A stretch of DNA of 64,000 nt, from NCBI GenBank assembly GCA_963794655.1, contig CAWCEV010000006.1, positions 1,736,001-1,800,000 on the forward strand. Direction: 5' to 3'. Shown here one piece after another: positions 7,661 to 18,380 of this stretch. Under the pieces are notes generated by a model. It made no database searches and was not told the origin of the DNA. It was given only the letters and a program-made list of their open reading frames with translations. Every line of letters begins with the position of its first letter. The stretch's first letter is position 1. A program made the position numbers and the translations under genes. Source of the stretch: Roseiarcus sp963794655. GTDB taxonomy: Bacteria > Pseudomonadota > Alphaproteobacteria > Rhizobiales > Beijerinckiaceae.

Positions 7661-8020
7661 TCAGGCGGCAGCCGCGCCCCGATTGCGGCGAGCCCGGCCC
7701 GCACTCCGTTCCACGGCCACGCGCAGTTTGAGTTGCGCCTCGGCCTGGAGGTAGCTGATGACGCCGAATAGATTGCGGGCTTGGGGATTGCCTTGAGGGC
7801 CGAACATGCGCATCAGGCTCTTGGGCGGGGTTGAAGTGGCTTCCGCGAGCCTCTCGAATCCCACTGTCGCGTTGATGTAGTCGCGCAGCACTGTCTTGCC
7901 CGTGTCCACGTCCCCGGCAAGCAAAGTCTCAATTCCCTCGCGCAGGAGCGCCTCGGCGAAGGCGGGATCTCGCGCTGCGCGCGACTGCACGAGATCCTTG
8001 AAGCTTTTCGTCAGCGCCAT
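7661..8020 (-). CDS. HigA-like antitoxin / HTH DNA-binding protein
   Basis: 119 residues. N-terminal helix pairs, then GDVDTGKTVLRDYINATVGFERLAEATSTPPKSL and RMFGPQGNPQARNLFGVISYL, the helix-turn-helix layout of antitoxins paired with HigB/RelE toxins. It would neutralise the toxin and repress the operon. It begins 12 bases after the toxin gene ends, giving the toxin-first order typical of higBA. The C-terminus (RSAGRARRNRG) is basic. Confidence 0.8.
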   Translation of the reverse strand: MALTKSFKDLVQSRAARDPAFAEALLREGIETLLAGDVDTGKTVLRDYINATVGFERLAEATSTPPKSLMRMFGPQGNPQARNLFGVISYLQAEAQLKLRVAVERSAGRARRNRGAAAA

Positions 8021-8032
8021 TTCTAGCCTTTC

Positions 8033-8359
8033 TCACAGCTGCCGTGACCGGCGCAGGTAATCCCTCCAACGCATCTTGGCCAACTCGATGTCCTTCTGCT
8101 GGCGCCGTTTTGTTCCACCCGCGAGCAGAATCACCGCCTGATCGCCCTCCCTCGCGAAATACACGCGTATTCCCGGCCCCCAATCAATTCGATACTCGAT
8201 CACGCCGCCGCCAACCGGCTTGGCGCTCGAGAAGTTGCCCTGCTCGATCCGCGCGAGCGAGACTGTCACTTTCGCCGCTGCAATCCCGTCAAGCTCGGAG
8301 AACCATTCTTCGAACGGGCTTCTGCCGTTCTCCAGCACATAAAACCGCAACTCGATCAT
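8033..8359 (-). CDS. RelE/ParE (HigB-like) type II toxin
   Basis: 108 residues of the PF05973-type RelE/HigB fold: SPFEEWFSELD near the N-terminus, IEYRIDWGPGIRVYFAREG in the core beta-sheet, LLAGGTKRRQQKDIELAK toward the end. Such toxins are mostly ribosome-dependent mRNA interferases, with basic residues in the last strand acting on RNA. First gene of a toxin-antitoxin pair. Upstream of its ATG is an AT-rich TATATGTTACTATAG stretch (minus strand) that could hold the promoter. Confidence 0.83.
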   Translation of the reverse strand: MIELRFYVLENGRSPFEEWFSELDGIAAAKVTVSLARIEQGNFSSAKPVGGGVIEYRIDWGPGIRVYFAREGDQAVILLAGGTKRRQQKDIELAKMRWRDYLRRSRQL

Positions 8360-8416
8360 CTATAGTAACATATACGTGACCAAAGGCAAGCCACAGTTTT
8401 TGCGAAGTTCGCCAAC

Positions 8417-9619
8417 TCAGCCTCTGAGCCAGCGCGCCATTCGACGCGCCGCGTCGGCGATCTGGTCGGGATCGCGGGCGAAGCAGAGGCGCAAATGCCC
8501 CTCGCCGCCAGGGCCGAAGGCGCCGCCGGGCGCGGCGCCGACGCCCGCTTCGTCGATGAGCTTCAAGGCCAGCGTGCGCAAATCATCGAAACCGTCGACC
8601 GCGCAGAAGAGGTAGAACGCCGCCTCGGGCTCGGCGAAGCGCACACGTCCCGTTGCAGCAAGCGTTTCGCATAAGATGTCGCGCGAGCGCCGGCAGCGAT
8701 CGATTTGCGCGGCGAGGAAAGCTTCGCCCTCTTCGAGCGCGACGGTCGCGGCGCGCTGAGTGAAGACCGGCACGCCCGAGGTCGTGTACTGCACAAGGTT
8801 CTCGATCAGTTCGCCGAGCGCGGGCGGGGCCTCGAGCCAGCCGATGCGGAAGCCGGTCATCGCCCAGTTCTTGGACAGCGTCTGGACGAACAGGATCTTG
8901 TCCTCGGGCGCCATCACGTCGTGGAACGAAGGCGCGCGGACGCCGTCGTAAGTCAGGCGACCGTAGATCTCGTCGGCGATGATCCAAAGCCCGTGCCGGC
9001 GGGCGATGGCGAGCGTCGCGGCGATCTCTTCGCGGGTGGCGACGAAGCCGGTCGGATTGGCGGGCGAGTTGAAGAAGATGAGTTTGGTCGCGGGCGTGAC
9101 CGCGCGCGCGAGCTTGTCCGGATCGAGGCTCCAGCGGCTTCCCCGGTCGAGTTGGACGGGTATCGGCCGCGCGCCGGAAATCTCGATGGCGCCGATGAAA
9201 TTGGGCCAGGCCGGGGTCGGGACGATCGCCTCGTCTCCGGAGCCGACGATCATCCGGGTCGCAAGCTCGATCGCGTGCATGCCGCCGATGGTGACGAAGA
9301 AATTTTCCGGCGAGAACGCCCCGCCTTCCGGCGCCGAGCCGTAGACGCGGGTCATATAAGCGGCGATCGCTTCGCGCAGCTCCGGCACGCCGCGTTGGTA
9401 GGTGTAGAAGGTCTCGCCGCGGTCGAGCGAGGCCTTGGCCGCCTCGCAGATGAACGGCGGCGTAGGCAGGTCGCCCTCGCCGACCCAGAGCGGAATCAGC
9501 CCCTGCCGGCCGCGCCCGTAGTTGAACACCTCGACAATGCCGCTGGCGGCGACGGCGCGCATCGAAGGGCGGATCTGATCGAGCCAGTCCGGGCGGGGTG
9601 GAGAGGGGGCGACGCTCAT
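8417..9619 (-). CDS. Class I/II pyridoxal-phosphate aminotransferase
   Basis: 400 residues, fold-type I PLP enzyme that transfers an amino group between an amino acid and a 2-oxo acid. Visible: WVGEGDLPTPPFI near the N-terminus, TYQRGVPELREAIA, FFNSPANPTG, IIADEIYGRLTYDG (PLP-ring Asp/Tyr), the Schiff-base lysine in TLSKNWAMTGFRIGWLE, and FGPGGEGHLRLCFA with the carboxylate-binding Arg. The start at 9619 precedes MSVAPSPPRP; the longer frame runs into sequence antisense to the MerR gene. Substrate not predictable. It ends 57 bp from the toxin start. Confidence 0.87.
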   Translation of the reverse strand: MSVAPSPPRPDWLDQIRPSMRAVAASGIVEVFNYGRGRQGLIPLWVGEGDLPTPPFICEAAKASLDRGETFYTYQRGVPELREAIAAYMTRVYGSAPEGGAFSPENFFVTIGGMHAIELATRMIVGSGDEAIVPTPAWPNFIGAIEISGARPIPVQLDRGSRWSLDPDKLARAVTPATKLIFFNSPANPTGFVATREEIAATLAIARRHGLWIIADEIYGRLTYDGVRAPSFHDVMAPEDKILFVQTLSKNWAMTGFRIGWLEAPPALGELIENLVQYTTSGVPVFTQRAATVALEEGEAFLAAQIDRCRRSRDILCETLAATGRVRFAEPEAAFYLFCAVDGFDDLRTLALKLIDEAGVGAAPGGAFGPGGEGHLRLCFARDPDQIADAARRMARWLRG

Positions 9620-9686
9620 TTCCGCGTCATGGACGAGCGCGAAAGCGCGCGCAACCTTTTCGCCGACGGGGGCCTGAATCCCGGCG

Positions 9687-10076
9687 TCAGCCCGCGGCCA
9701 GATCGTCGAGGATCGGGCAATCCGGGCGGTCGTCGCCGTGGCAGCGATGGACAAGATGGCGCAGCGTCTTGGCCACCGCCTGCATATCGGCAATCCGCGC
9801 GTCGAGGTCGCCAATATGCGCTTCCGCGATCCGTTTGACCTCGCGGCTCGGTCGCGCCCGATCGCGCCAGAGCGCGAGGAGAGCGCCGATTTCCGCGATC
9901 GAGAAGCCGAGGCGGCGCCCGCTCCGAATGAACCTCAATTCATGGATGTCGCGCTCGCCATAGTCGCGATAGGCGTTGTCCCGGCGCTCCGCCGGACGCA
10001 ACAAGCCGATCGCCTCATAGTGGCGGATCATCTTGGCGTTGACCCCGCTCGCCGCCGCCGCTTCGCCGATCCTCAT
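9687..10076 (-). CDS. cueR: CueR/HmrR-type copper-responsive MerR regulator
   Basis: 129 residues. MerR-family activator that senses Cu(I) and untwists a long-spacer promoter. N-terminal winged helix MRIGEAAAASGVNAKMIRHYE, dimerisation helix, and the diagnostic metal loop RCHGDDRPDCPILDDLA with C112 and C120, the same spacing as in E. coli CueR. It is divergent from the copper ATPase gene, and the shared spacer contains a perfect CueR-type dyad, which makes copA the obvious target. ATG 10076 begins exactly at the family N-terminus. Confidence 0.92.
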   Translation of the reverse strand: MRIGEAAAASGVNAKMIRHYEAIGLLRPAERRDNAYRDYGERDIHELRFIRSGRRLGFSIAEIGALLALWRDRARPSREVKRIAEAHIGDLDARIADMQAVAKTLRHLVHRCHGDDRPDCPILDDLAAG

Positions 10077-10081
10077 TTCGC

Positions 10082-10112
10082 TTGACCTTCCTAGCATGGG
10101 AAGGTTTAGCGT
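10082..10112 (+). promoter_or_regulatory. CueR-type promoter of copA (19-bp spacer with dyad)
   Basis: -35 TTGACC at 10082-10087 and -10 TAGCGT at 10107-10112 with the 19-bp spacing typical of MerR-activated promoters. Inside it is a perfect dyad ACCTTCC-N7-GGAAGGT (10085-10105), close to the classical copper-regulator operator. Confidence 0.8.
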
Positions 10113-10151
10113 CGTGGGCCGTCCAAAGCAAGAAGCCCGCAAGAAACCCGT

Positions 10152-12497
10152 ATGTCCCACGATCATCACGTCCACGCCAATATGGCGAGCGAACCTGTCT
10201 CAACCGGACTCGCGAAGGACCCGGTCTGCGGCATGTCGGTCGATCCGGCGACCGCGAAGCACAAGGCCGAGCACGGCGCGGCCACCTATCATTTCTGCTC
10301 CGCCCGCTGCCGCGAGAGGTTCGTCGCCGAGCCGGCGCGTTTCCTCGCGACACCGGAGCCGCCGCCGAAATCCGCCCCGGCCGGCGCGATCTACACCTGC
10401 CCGATGCATCCCGAGGTGCGCCGACCCGGGCCGGGCAATTGCCCGATCTGCGGCATGGCGCTCGAGCCGGAGGTCGCGGCGCTCGACGAAGGCCCGAGGG
10501 CCGAACTCATCGACATGACGCGGCGCTTCTGGATCGCGCTCGTCCTCTCGGTTCCCGTCGTCGTGCTCGAAATGGGCGGCCATCTCATTGATCTGCATGC
10601 GCTCGTGACGGAAACGGCGTCCAACTGGATTCAATTGACGCTCGCGACGCCCGTCGTGCTGTGGGCGGGCTGGCCGTTCTTCGAACGCGGCTTCGCCTCG
10701 CTCAAGACCCGAAACCTCAACATGTTCACCCTCATCGCCATGGGCGTCGGCGTGGCCTTCGCCTACAGCGTCGTCGCCACCGTCGCGCCGGGCGTCTTTC
10801 CGCCGGCCTTCCGCAGCCAGACCGGCGCAGTCGCGATCTATTTTGAAGCTGCCGCCGCGATCACCGTGCTTGTGCTGCTCGGACAGGTGCTCGAACTCCG
10901 GGCGCGCGAACGGACGGGCGGCGCGATCCGCGCTCTTCTCGATCTCGCGCCCAAGACTGCGCGCCGCGTCCGCGATGGCGGCGCCGACGAGGATGTTCCC
11001 CTCGATTCAGTCGCGGTCGGCGATCGCCTTCGCGTGCGCCCCGGCGAGAAGGTCCCGGTCGATGGCGACCTCATCGAAGGCCGCGGCGTGGTCGATGAGT
11101 CCATGGTGACCGGAGAGTCGATGCCGGTCGCGAAGACCGTCGGCGACAAGGTGATCGGCGGGACAGTGAACCAGAGTGGAAGCTTCGTGATGCGCGCCGA
11201 CAAGGTCGGGCGCGACACGATGCTGGCGCGGATCGTCCAGATGGTCGCCGAGGCGCAGCGCAGCCGCGCGCCGATCCAGCGGCTTGCCGATCAGGTTTCG
11301 GGCTGGTTCGTTCCGCTGGTGATCGCCGCCGCGATCGCCGCCTTTATCGCCTGGGCGATCTGGGGGCCCGAGCCGCGCTACGCCTATGCGCTGGTCGCGG
11401 CGGTCTCGGTGATGATCATCGCCTGTCCATGCGCGCTCGGGCTCGCGACGCCGATGTCGATCATGGTCGGCGTCGGGCGCGGCGCGCAGGCCGGGGTGCT
11501 GATCAAGAACGCCGAGGCGCTGGAGCGGTTCGAAAGGATCGACACACTCGTCGTCGACAAGACCGGCACGCTGACCGAAGGCAGGCCCAGGGTCATCGCC
11601 GTGCGGGCAGTCGGCGGCGTCGGCGAAGACGAGCTGCTTCGGCTTGCCGCGAGCCTCGAACGGGGAAGCGAGCATCCATTGGCCGAGGCGGTGGTGCGCG
11701 CGGCGGCGGATCGCAATCTCGTGCTTGGCAAAGTCGAAGACTTCGATTCGCCGGCCGGCAAGGGCGTGACCGGGACCGTCGACGGGCGCAGGGTCGTTCT
11801 CGGCAATCGGGCCATGATGGAGGCTGCCGGAATTGACGTCTCCGTGCTTGAAGGGCCGGCGGCCGAACTGCGCAACGATGGCGCGACCGCGATCTTCGCC
11901 GCCATCGACGGCAAGGCGTGCGGCGCGATCGCCATCGCCGACCCGATCAAGGCGACGACTGCCGACGCGGTTCGCTCTCTGAGGGACGCGGGCGTCCGGG
12001 TGGTGATGCTTACCGGCGACAACCGCGCGACCGCCGAAGCCGTGGCGAAGAAGCTTGGCATTGCCGAGGTCGAGGCGGAAATCCTGCCGCAGGACAAGGG
12101 TAAGGTGGTCGAACGGCTCCGCGCGCAGGGGCGGGTCGTCGCGATGGCGGGAGATGGGGTCAACGACGCGCCGGCGCTGGCCGCGGCCGACGTCGGCGTC
12201 GCGATGGGGACCGGCACGGAGGTCGCGATCGAAAGCGCGGGGGTGACGCTCCTGCGCGGCGATCTGCAGGGCCTGGTCGTCGCCCGCCGGCTCTCGCAGG
12301 CGACGATGCGCAATATCCGCCAGAACCTCGCCTTCGCCTTCATTTACAACGCGGCTGGGGTTCCGATCGCCGCCGGCGTCCTCTATCCGGTGTTGGGGCT
12401 TCTGCTGTCGCCAGCGGTGGCCGCGGCCGCGATGGCGCTGTCTTCAGTCAGCGTCATCGCCAACGCGCTTCGATTGCGAACCGTGCGGCTGGGGTAG
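10152..12497 (+). CDS. copA: Cu(+)-exporting P1B-type ATPase
   Basis: 781 residues; pumps Cu(I) out of the cytosol across the inner membrane using ATP. Instead of classical HMA domains the N-terminus has a His-rich start (MSHDHHVH), a YHS domain (DPVCGM at 23-28, FCSARC near 49) and a heavy-metal-binding CPMHP/CPICGM module (C83, C97, C100). Then eight predicted membrane helices, actuator TGES at 320-323, transport-site CPC at 425-427, phosphorylation DKTGT at 469-473, SEHPLAEA in the N domain and GDGVNDAP at 667. Controlled by the adjacent CueR-type promoter. Confidence 0.93.
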   Translation: MSHDHHVHANMASEPVSTGLAKDPVCGMSVDPATAKHKAEHGAATYHFCSARCRERFVAEPARFLATPEPPPKSAPAGAIYTCPMHPEVRRPGPGNCPICGMALEPEVAALDEGPRAELIDMTRRFWIALVLSVPVVVLEMGGHLIDLHALVTETASNWIQLTLATPVVLWAGWPFFERGFASLKTRNLNMFTLIAMGVGVAFAYSVVATVAPGVFPPAFRSQTGAVAIYFEAAAAITVLVLLGQVLELRARERTGGAIRALLDLAPKTARRVRDGGADEDVPLDSVAVGDRLRVRPGEKVPVDGDLIEGRGVVDESMVTGESMPVAKTVGDKVIGGTVNQSGSFVMRADKVGRDTMLARIVQMVAEAQRSRAPIQRLADQVSGWFVPLVIAAAIAAFIAWAIWGPEPRYAYALVAAVSVMIIACPCALGLATPMSIMVGVGRGAQAGVLIKNAEALERFERIDTLVVDKTGTLTEGRPRVIAVRAVGGVGEDELLRLAASLERGSEHPLAEAVVRAAADRNLVLGKVEDFDSPAGKGVTGTVDGRRVVLGNRAMMEAAGIDVSVLEGPAAELRNDGATAIFAAIDGKACGAIAIADPIKATTADAVRSLRDAGVRVVMLTGDNRATAEAVAKKLGIAEVEAEILPQDKGKVVERLRAQGRVVAMAGDGVNDAPALAAADVGVAMGTGTEVAIESAGVTLLRGDLQGLVVARRLSQATMRNIRQNLAFAFIYNAAGVPIAAGVLYPVLGLLLSPAVAAAAMALSSVSVIANALRLRTVRLG

Positions 12498-12517
12498 GCG
12501 AAAGAGGAGGGCGAGGA

Positions 12518-13195
12518 TTATTGGTCGTCCGAATCGTTCTCTTCGTCCTTAGGGCCGTTCCCCATGTTTTCCATTCTGTCGGGCATATGACCCATCATGC
12601 CCATGCCGCCGTGACGCATCATACCTCCGCCCATCATCCCCATCCCGCCCATCATGCCCATGCCATGGTGACCATGTCCCATCATCAGCATCGCCCGGCC
12701 GAGCATGACGAATCGCCTCTTCTGAGAGTCGTCGAGGCTTGCGTATAGAGGCTGGGCGGCGTCGGCGACCTTCTGTATGGCGGCGCCGCGCTCGGACATT
12801 CGCCGACCGATGGCTTGAAGCCGGTCGACGGGCGAGAGCGCCGGGGCAGCGGCGTCCATATCCTTCGAATCTTCGTTCTCTCGCATGCTCCGCATCATCT
12901 CCCGCATCTTCTCCATGCGGTCCATCATGGAAGTCATCTGATCCATGCGCAGCTTCGCCGCTTCGCGAACCGCCGCTTCGAACGGCGGCCAGAGCTTGTC
13001 CTGGTCGGGCGTCAGTTTGAGCCCCGCTTTGAGGCCGGCCAGCTCGGCGTCAAGCAGCGCTTCGTGATCCGCGGCCCAGTCTTTCATTCGGTCCATTCCC
13101 ATCGATCCGGACGATTCATCCGAAGCGGCCTGGGCGGCGAAAGCGAATGCGCAAACGGCGAGCGCTGCGAGGGAAGGGAGAATTCGTCGCATCAT
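12518..13195 (-). CDS. Spy/CpxP-like periplasmic protein with Met/His-rich tail
   Basis: 225 residues. Signal peptide MMRRILPSLAALAVCAFA to AQA, then an all-helical body with LTxxQ-type motifs (LTPDQDKLW near 61, LDDSQKRRF near 157) as in Spy/CpxP periplasmic chaperones. It has two Met-dense parts, MDQMTSMMDRMEKMREMM and a Gly/Met/His tail (GHGHHGMGMMGGMGMMGGGM), that could bind Cu(I). It converges on copA with 20 bp between stops. Role in periplasmic copper buffering is inferred from composition and neighbourhood, not from family precedent. Confidence 0.75.
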   Translation of the reverse strand: MMRRILPSLAALAVCAFAFAAQAASDESSGSMGMDRMKDWAADHEALLDAELAGLKAGLKLTPDQDKLWPPFEAAVREAAKLRMDQMTSMMDRMEKMREMMRSMRENEDSKDMDAAAPALSPVDRLQAIGRRMSERGAAIQKVADAAQPLYASLDDSQKRRFVMLGRAMLMMGHGHHGMGMMGGMGMMGGGMMRHGGMGMMGHMPDRMENMGNGPKDEENDSDDQ

Positions 13196-13358
13196 GAGTC
13201 ATGCCTCCAACGGCTTCATCCGAACTCGCCCGTCTGGCGGGGGAATCCGCAAAACATCGACGTCAACGCGCCGATGAAGAACCGATCACGATTTGAAGGC
13301 GGCTGTGAGGCGTGAAGCCTACGCTCGACTGCGGCCGTTTGACGCCGTGCGGCGACAG

Positions 13359-13377
13359 CGGGCCTGAGGAAGGCCCG
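13359..13377 (-). terminator. Possible terminator hairpin after mscL
   Basis: Perfect 7-bp stem CGGGCCT/AGGCCCG with a five-base loop, about 30 bp past the mscL stop. No T-run follows, so intrinsic termination is doubtful. Confidence 0.35.
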
Positions 13378-13407
13378 AAATCAAGCCGCCGCTAACAGCA
13401 ACGAAAG

Positions 13408-13821
13408 TTAGCGCTTCGCCAGCGCGTCGCGGATCTGGGTCAGGAGAACGACCTCCTGGGTCGGCGGCGCCGGCGGGGGCGGCTCCTTGGCCGCCTGCCG
13501 GGTCAGCATGTTGATCCCCTTGATCGCGATGAACAGCGCGATGGCGACGATGGCGAAGTTGATCACGACCGTGATGAAGTCGCCGTAGGCGAACACGCCT
13601 CCCTGTTTTCTGGCGTCAGCGAGGTTGGTCGCGGTCACGTCCTTCGACAGCGGAAAAAAATAGTTGGTGAAGTCCGCATGTCCGGCGATCCCGAGGATCG
13701 GCATGATGATGTCGTTGACGAGGGCGTCGACGATCTTGCCGAAGGCGGCGCCGATGATGACGCCGACGGCGAGGCTCAGCGCATTTCCTTTGAGCGCGAA
13801 TTCTTTAAACTCGTTCCACAT
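13408..13821 (-). CDS. mscL: Large-conductance mechanosensitive channel
   Basis: 137 residues, the usual MscL length; homopentameric inner-membrane channel that opens under hypo-osmotic tension. N-terminal amphipathic helix WNEFKEFALKGNALSLAVGV with the GVIIGAAFGKIVDALVNDIIMPILG pore helix, periplasmic loop, second membrane helix (TVVINFAIVAIALFIAIKGI) and a charged C-terminal helix ending LTQIRDALAKR. Monocistronic by appearance; flanked by spacers of 105 and 212 bp. Confidence 0.95.
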   Translation of the reverse strand: MWNEFKEFALKGNALSLAVGVIIGAAFGKIVDALVNDIIMPILGIAGHADFTNYFFPLSKDVTATNLADARKQGGVFAYGDFITVVINFAIVAIALFIAIKGINMLTRQAAKEPPPPAPPTQEVVLLTQIRDALAKR

Positions 13822-13926
13822 GGACTATGATCCTCGAGAGTCGGATCGCCGCTGTCGATTCGGCCTCGCGAAAACTAGCTGAGCGCTCGGGCAAGATAAA
13901 GCCTGCAAGCGGGCTGTCCCCCCGGC

Positions 13927-14820
13927 TTAAGGCTCCTTGGCCTTCTTTTTCGTTTTCGCCTTGGCGGGCTTCTCGCTCGCCGTCTTGCCGGCGGCCGCGG
14001 CGGCGAACTCGCTGAGGCGGGTTTCGAGCAGCACTGCCCGGGCCTGCGTCAGGCGCAAGGCGCAATAGCCGTGGACGCTTTCCTTGACATAATCCCGGCA
14101 GGTGTCGTCGCGCTGGCCGGCGAAGCCGTTCTGGTCGCGGATGAGGTCCGCGGCATCCGGATTGTCGGCCGCGCGGGCCTGAATCGCGCGCACCGCCTTG
14201 GCCATCGCCTTGTCGGCTTCGACGCGTTCCTTGGCGAAGGTCGCGGCGTCGCCGACGAGCGAGGCGCCGTCGGGGCCCCACAGCCCACCCGGACCCGTCT
14301 GGCAATCGGCGGCCTTGAACACGCACGCGGTGATCTGCGAGGGCGCGAGCGCCGCGCCGTCGAGCACGTCGAAGGAGAACGGGCAGGCTGGGACGGCAGC
14401 CTCGAAGCGCTCCAATCCGTCGGGGCGTCCGACGCTCGTCGCCTTGATCGGATTCTCGCCGACGATATCGACGACGCAGTGCTGGGAGGAATCCGAGACA
14501 CTCTCGCCGGCAAGCTGGAGCTTGTCGATCGTCGCCCCCTTGTCGTCGCCGGAAATCTGCAGAAGCCCCGACTTGCCGTTGAGCATGAGCGGGCGTCCGG
14601 CGATGGCGGCGACGCCGGGCACGGCCCCCGGCTTGACGCTCTTCGCACTCGCTCCAGCGCTCTTGGATGCGCCCGAGGTTCGGGCCTTGGCCGGCGTAGA
14701 CTTCGCGCCTGCCGCCGTGGCCGGCGCGGCGCCCGGAAGCACCAATTGCGCCCCAGCCTCGCTCGCAGCGAGCGCCGCGGCGATGAAACAGCAAATGAGG
14801 GTTTGAAAACGTCGAGTCAT
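13927..14820 (-). CDS. Secreted protein of unknown function with conserved Cys
   Basis: 297 residues. Signal peptide TLICCFIAAALAASEAGAQ, an Ala/Lys/Ser-rich linker, then a globular part with paired cysteines (SQHCVVDI, VPACPFSF, TACVFKAADCQ, DDTCRDYV, GYCALRL) suggestive of disulfides in the periplasm. The C-terminal repeat-like DQNGFAGQRDDTCRDYVKES resembles the Cys-containing segment of LprI/DUF1311 lysozyme-inhibitor-like proteins, but the match is too weak for a call. Lys-rich end (KAKTKKKAK). Divergent from dnaK across a 316-bp spacer. Confidence 0.7.
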   Translation of the reverse strand: MTRRFQTLICCFIAAALAASEAGAQLVLPGAAPATAAGAKSTPAKARTSGASKSAGASAKSVKPGAVPGVAAIAGRPLMLNGKSGLLQISGDDKGATIDKLQLAGESVSDSSQHCVVDIVGENPIKATSVGRPDGLERFEAAVPACPFSFDVLDGAALAPSQITACVFKAADCQTGPGGLWGPDGASLVGDAATFAKERVEADKAMAKAVRAIQARAADNPDAADLIRDQNGFAGQRDDTCRDYVKESVHGYCALRLTQARAVLLETRLSEFAAAAAGKTASEKPAKAKTKKKAKEP

Positions 14821-15136
14821 CGAGCAAGTCTTAATGGCGTTCAAAAGAAAGGGGAAGGCTCCGGGGCGGCCCCGCGCCAACGCGCCCAAAGCTCGAAAAA
14901 ACCGCCGCTTCCTTGCCTTGCGCCGCCAAATCGCCCCCCCTATATACGCCGGGACTGGCGGGTTCGGGCGCAATTCGCGCCGAACCAGCGGAAATCCTGC
15001 CGGCGGAAATCTGGCGATGACAAACGGGGATCGGAAGAGCGAAGCCGCTGGCTCGAAGGGCGCGGCGGAGTGCTTCCTCGAGAGCTCGGGCGCTTTGGGG
15101 CCCGGCGGTCCCGCGAAGGAATAGGGGAAAAAGAGA
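14821..15136. other. Spacer between secreted-protein gene and dnaK
   Basis: 316 bp without a credible gene. It holds the divergent 5' regions of both neighbours, including a candidate heat-shock-type promoter at 14917-14945 and about 190 bp of dnaK leader. One open frame of 96 codons is very basic and matches nothing I know. Confidence 0.6.
14917..14945 (+). promoter_or_regulatory. Candidate RpoH/RpoD promoter of dnaK
   Basis: CTTGCG at 14917-14922, a 17-bp spacer, and CTATAT at 14940-14945. This fits the alphaproteobacterial heat-shock pattern (CTTG ... CYTATNT) and overlaps the vegetative consensus. It lies about 190 bp upstream of the dnaK ATG, implying a long leader. Confidence 0.5.
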
Positions 15137-17065
<1,929 letters not shown>

Positions 17066-17075
17066 ACGGAATGAA

Positions 17076-17108
17076 GCCGGCCGCCTAAAGCGGCCGGCCC
17101 TGGTTTTG
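17076..17108 (+). terminator. Stem-loop between dnaK and dnaJ (attenuator/terminator)
   Basis: Perfect 9-bp stem GCCGGCCGC/GCGGCCGGC with a five-base CTAAA loop, 10 bp past the dnaK stop, followed only by a GGTTTTGG stretch. The weak U-tract suggests partial termination or transcript stabilisation, which would give less dnaJ than dnaK message. Confidence 0.55.
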
Positions 17109-17246
17109 GGGACCGCCGGAATGGCGTATGGGGGCTTGGTTCTCGTCGGGTCGCGCCCGTGAAGAGGATGGAGCGAGCCCGTGCGCAGGCGAGCGGCGCG
17201 GGAGAAGCAGGTCTGAGGCATGCATAGGCTGCGGGCGCGCTGAACG

Positions 17247-18362
17247 ATGTCCAAGCGCGATTTCTACGAAACCCTGGGCGTTTCCAAGACGGCGAGCGAC
17301 GCTGAACTCAAGTCCGCCTTCCGCAAGGCGGCGATGCAGTGCCATCCCGACCGCCACCCCGGCGACAAGCAGGCCGAGTCGCGGTTCAAGGAACTGAACG
17401 AAGCCTACCAGCATCTGTCCGACGCTCAGAAACGCGCGGCTTATGATCGCTACGGTCACGCGGCGTTCGATCAGGGCGGCATGAACGACGGTTTCGCCGC
17501 CTCGATGTCCGACATCTTCGACGATCTCTTCGGCGACATGATGGGCGGGCGCCGGGGCCGCCAGTCCTCGGGCCGGGAGCGGGGCGCCGACCTGCGCTAC
17601 AACCTCGAGATCACGCTCGAGGAAGCATTTGCCGGCAAGACGGCCACCGTCCGGATGCCGACATCGATGGCCTGCGAAGCCTGCGCCGGCACCGGCGCGC
17701 GCGCGGGCTCCAAGCCCGTTACCTGCAAGACCTGCGGCGGCCACGGCCGGGTCAGGGCGCAACAGGGCTTCTTCGCCATCGAGCGCACCTGTCCCTCGTG
17801 TCACGGCCGCGGGCAGACGATCGAGAATCCGTGCGACAAGTGCGCGGGATCCGGCCGGGTGACGAGAGAGCGTACGCTGTCGGTCAACGTTCCCGCCGGC
17901 GTCGAGGACGGCACCCGCATTCGCCTCACCGGCGAGGGCGAGGCGGGGATGCGTGGCGGTCCGCCGGGCGATCTCTATATTTTTCTCACCGTCAAGCCGC
18001 ACGCGTTCTTCCAGCGCGACGGCGCCGATCTCTATTGCCGGGTCCCGATCTCGATGGTGCAAGCGGCGCTCGGCGGCGAATTCACTGTCCGGACAATCGA
18101 CGGAACCGAGTCGAGGGTCAATGTTCCCGAGGGCGCGCAGTCCGGGCGCCAATTGCGCCTGCGCGCCAAGGGCATGCCGGTCCTCCGCTCGCGCGATACG
18201 GGGGACCTGTTCGTCCAGCTCAATGTCGAGACGCCGCAGAGCCTGACGCGGCGCCAGCGCGAACTCCTGACCGAGTTCGCCGCCGAGTCCTCGCACAAGA
18301 CCCACCCCGAAAGCGCCGGCTTCTTCGCCAAGATGAAGGAGTTCTTCGAGGGGCGGGGATAA
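17247..18362 (+). CDS. dnaJ: Co-chaperone DnaJ (Hsp40)
   Basis: 371 residues. Stimulates DnaK ATPase and delivers clients. J domain at 1-70 with the HPD motif at 33-35, a short Gly/Phe-poor linker containing GDMMGGRRGRQSS, then four CxxCxGxG zinc repeats (CEACAGTG, CKTCGGHG, CPSCHGRG, CDKCAGSG) and two C-terminal beta domains. The G/F region is shorter than in E. coli. Ends before the MITE-like element at 18381. Confidence 0.96.
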   Translation: MSKRDFYETLGVSKTASDAELKSAFRKAAMQCHPDRHPGDKQAESRFKELNEAYQHLSDAQKRAAYDRYGHAAFDQGGMNDGFAASMSDIFDDLFGDMMGGRRGRQSSGRERGADLRYNLEITLEEAFAGKTATVRMPTSMACEACAGTGARAGSKPVTCKTCGGHGRVRAQQGFFAIERTCPSCHGRGQTIENPCDKCAGSGRVTRERTLSVNVPAGVEDGTRIRLTGEGEAGMRGGPPGDLYIFLTVKPHAFFQRDGADLYCRVPISMVQAALGGEFTVRTIDGTESRVNVPEGAQSGRQLRLRAKGMPVLRSRDTGDLFVQLNVETPQSLTRRQRELLTEFAAESSHKTHPESAGFFAKMKEFFEGRG

Positions 18363-18380
18363 AGGCCGCATCAGGGATAT

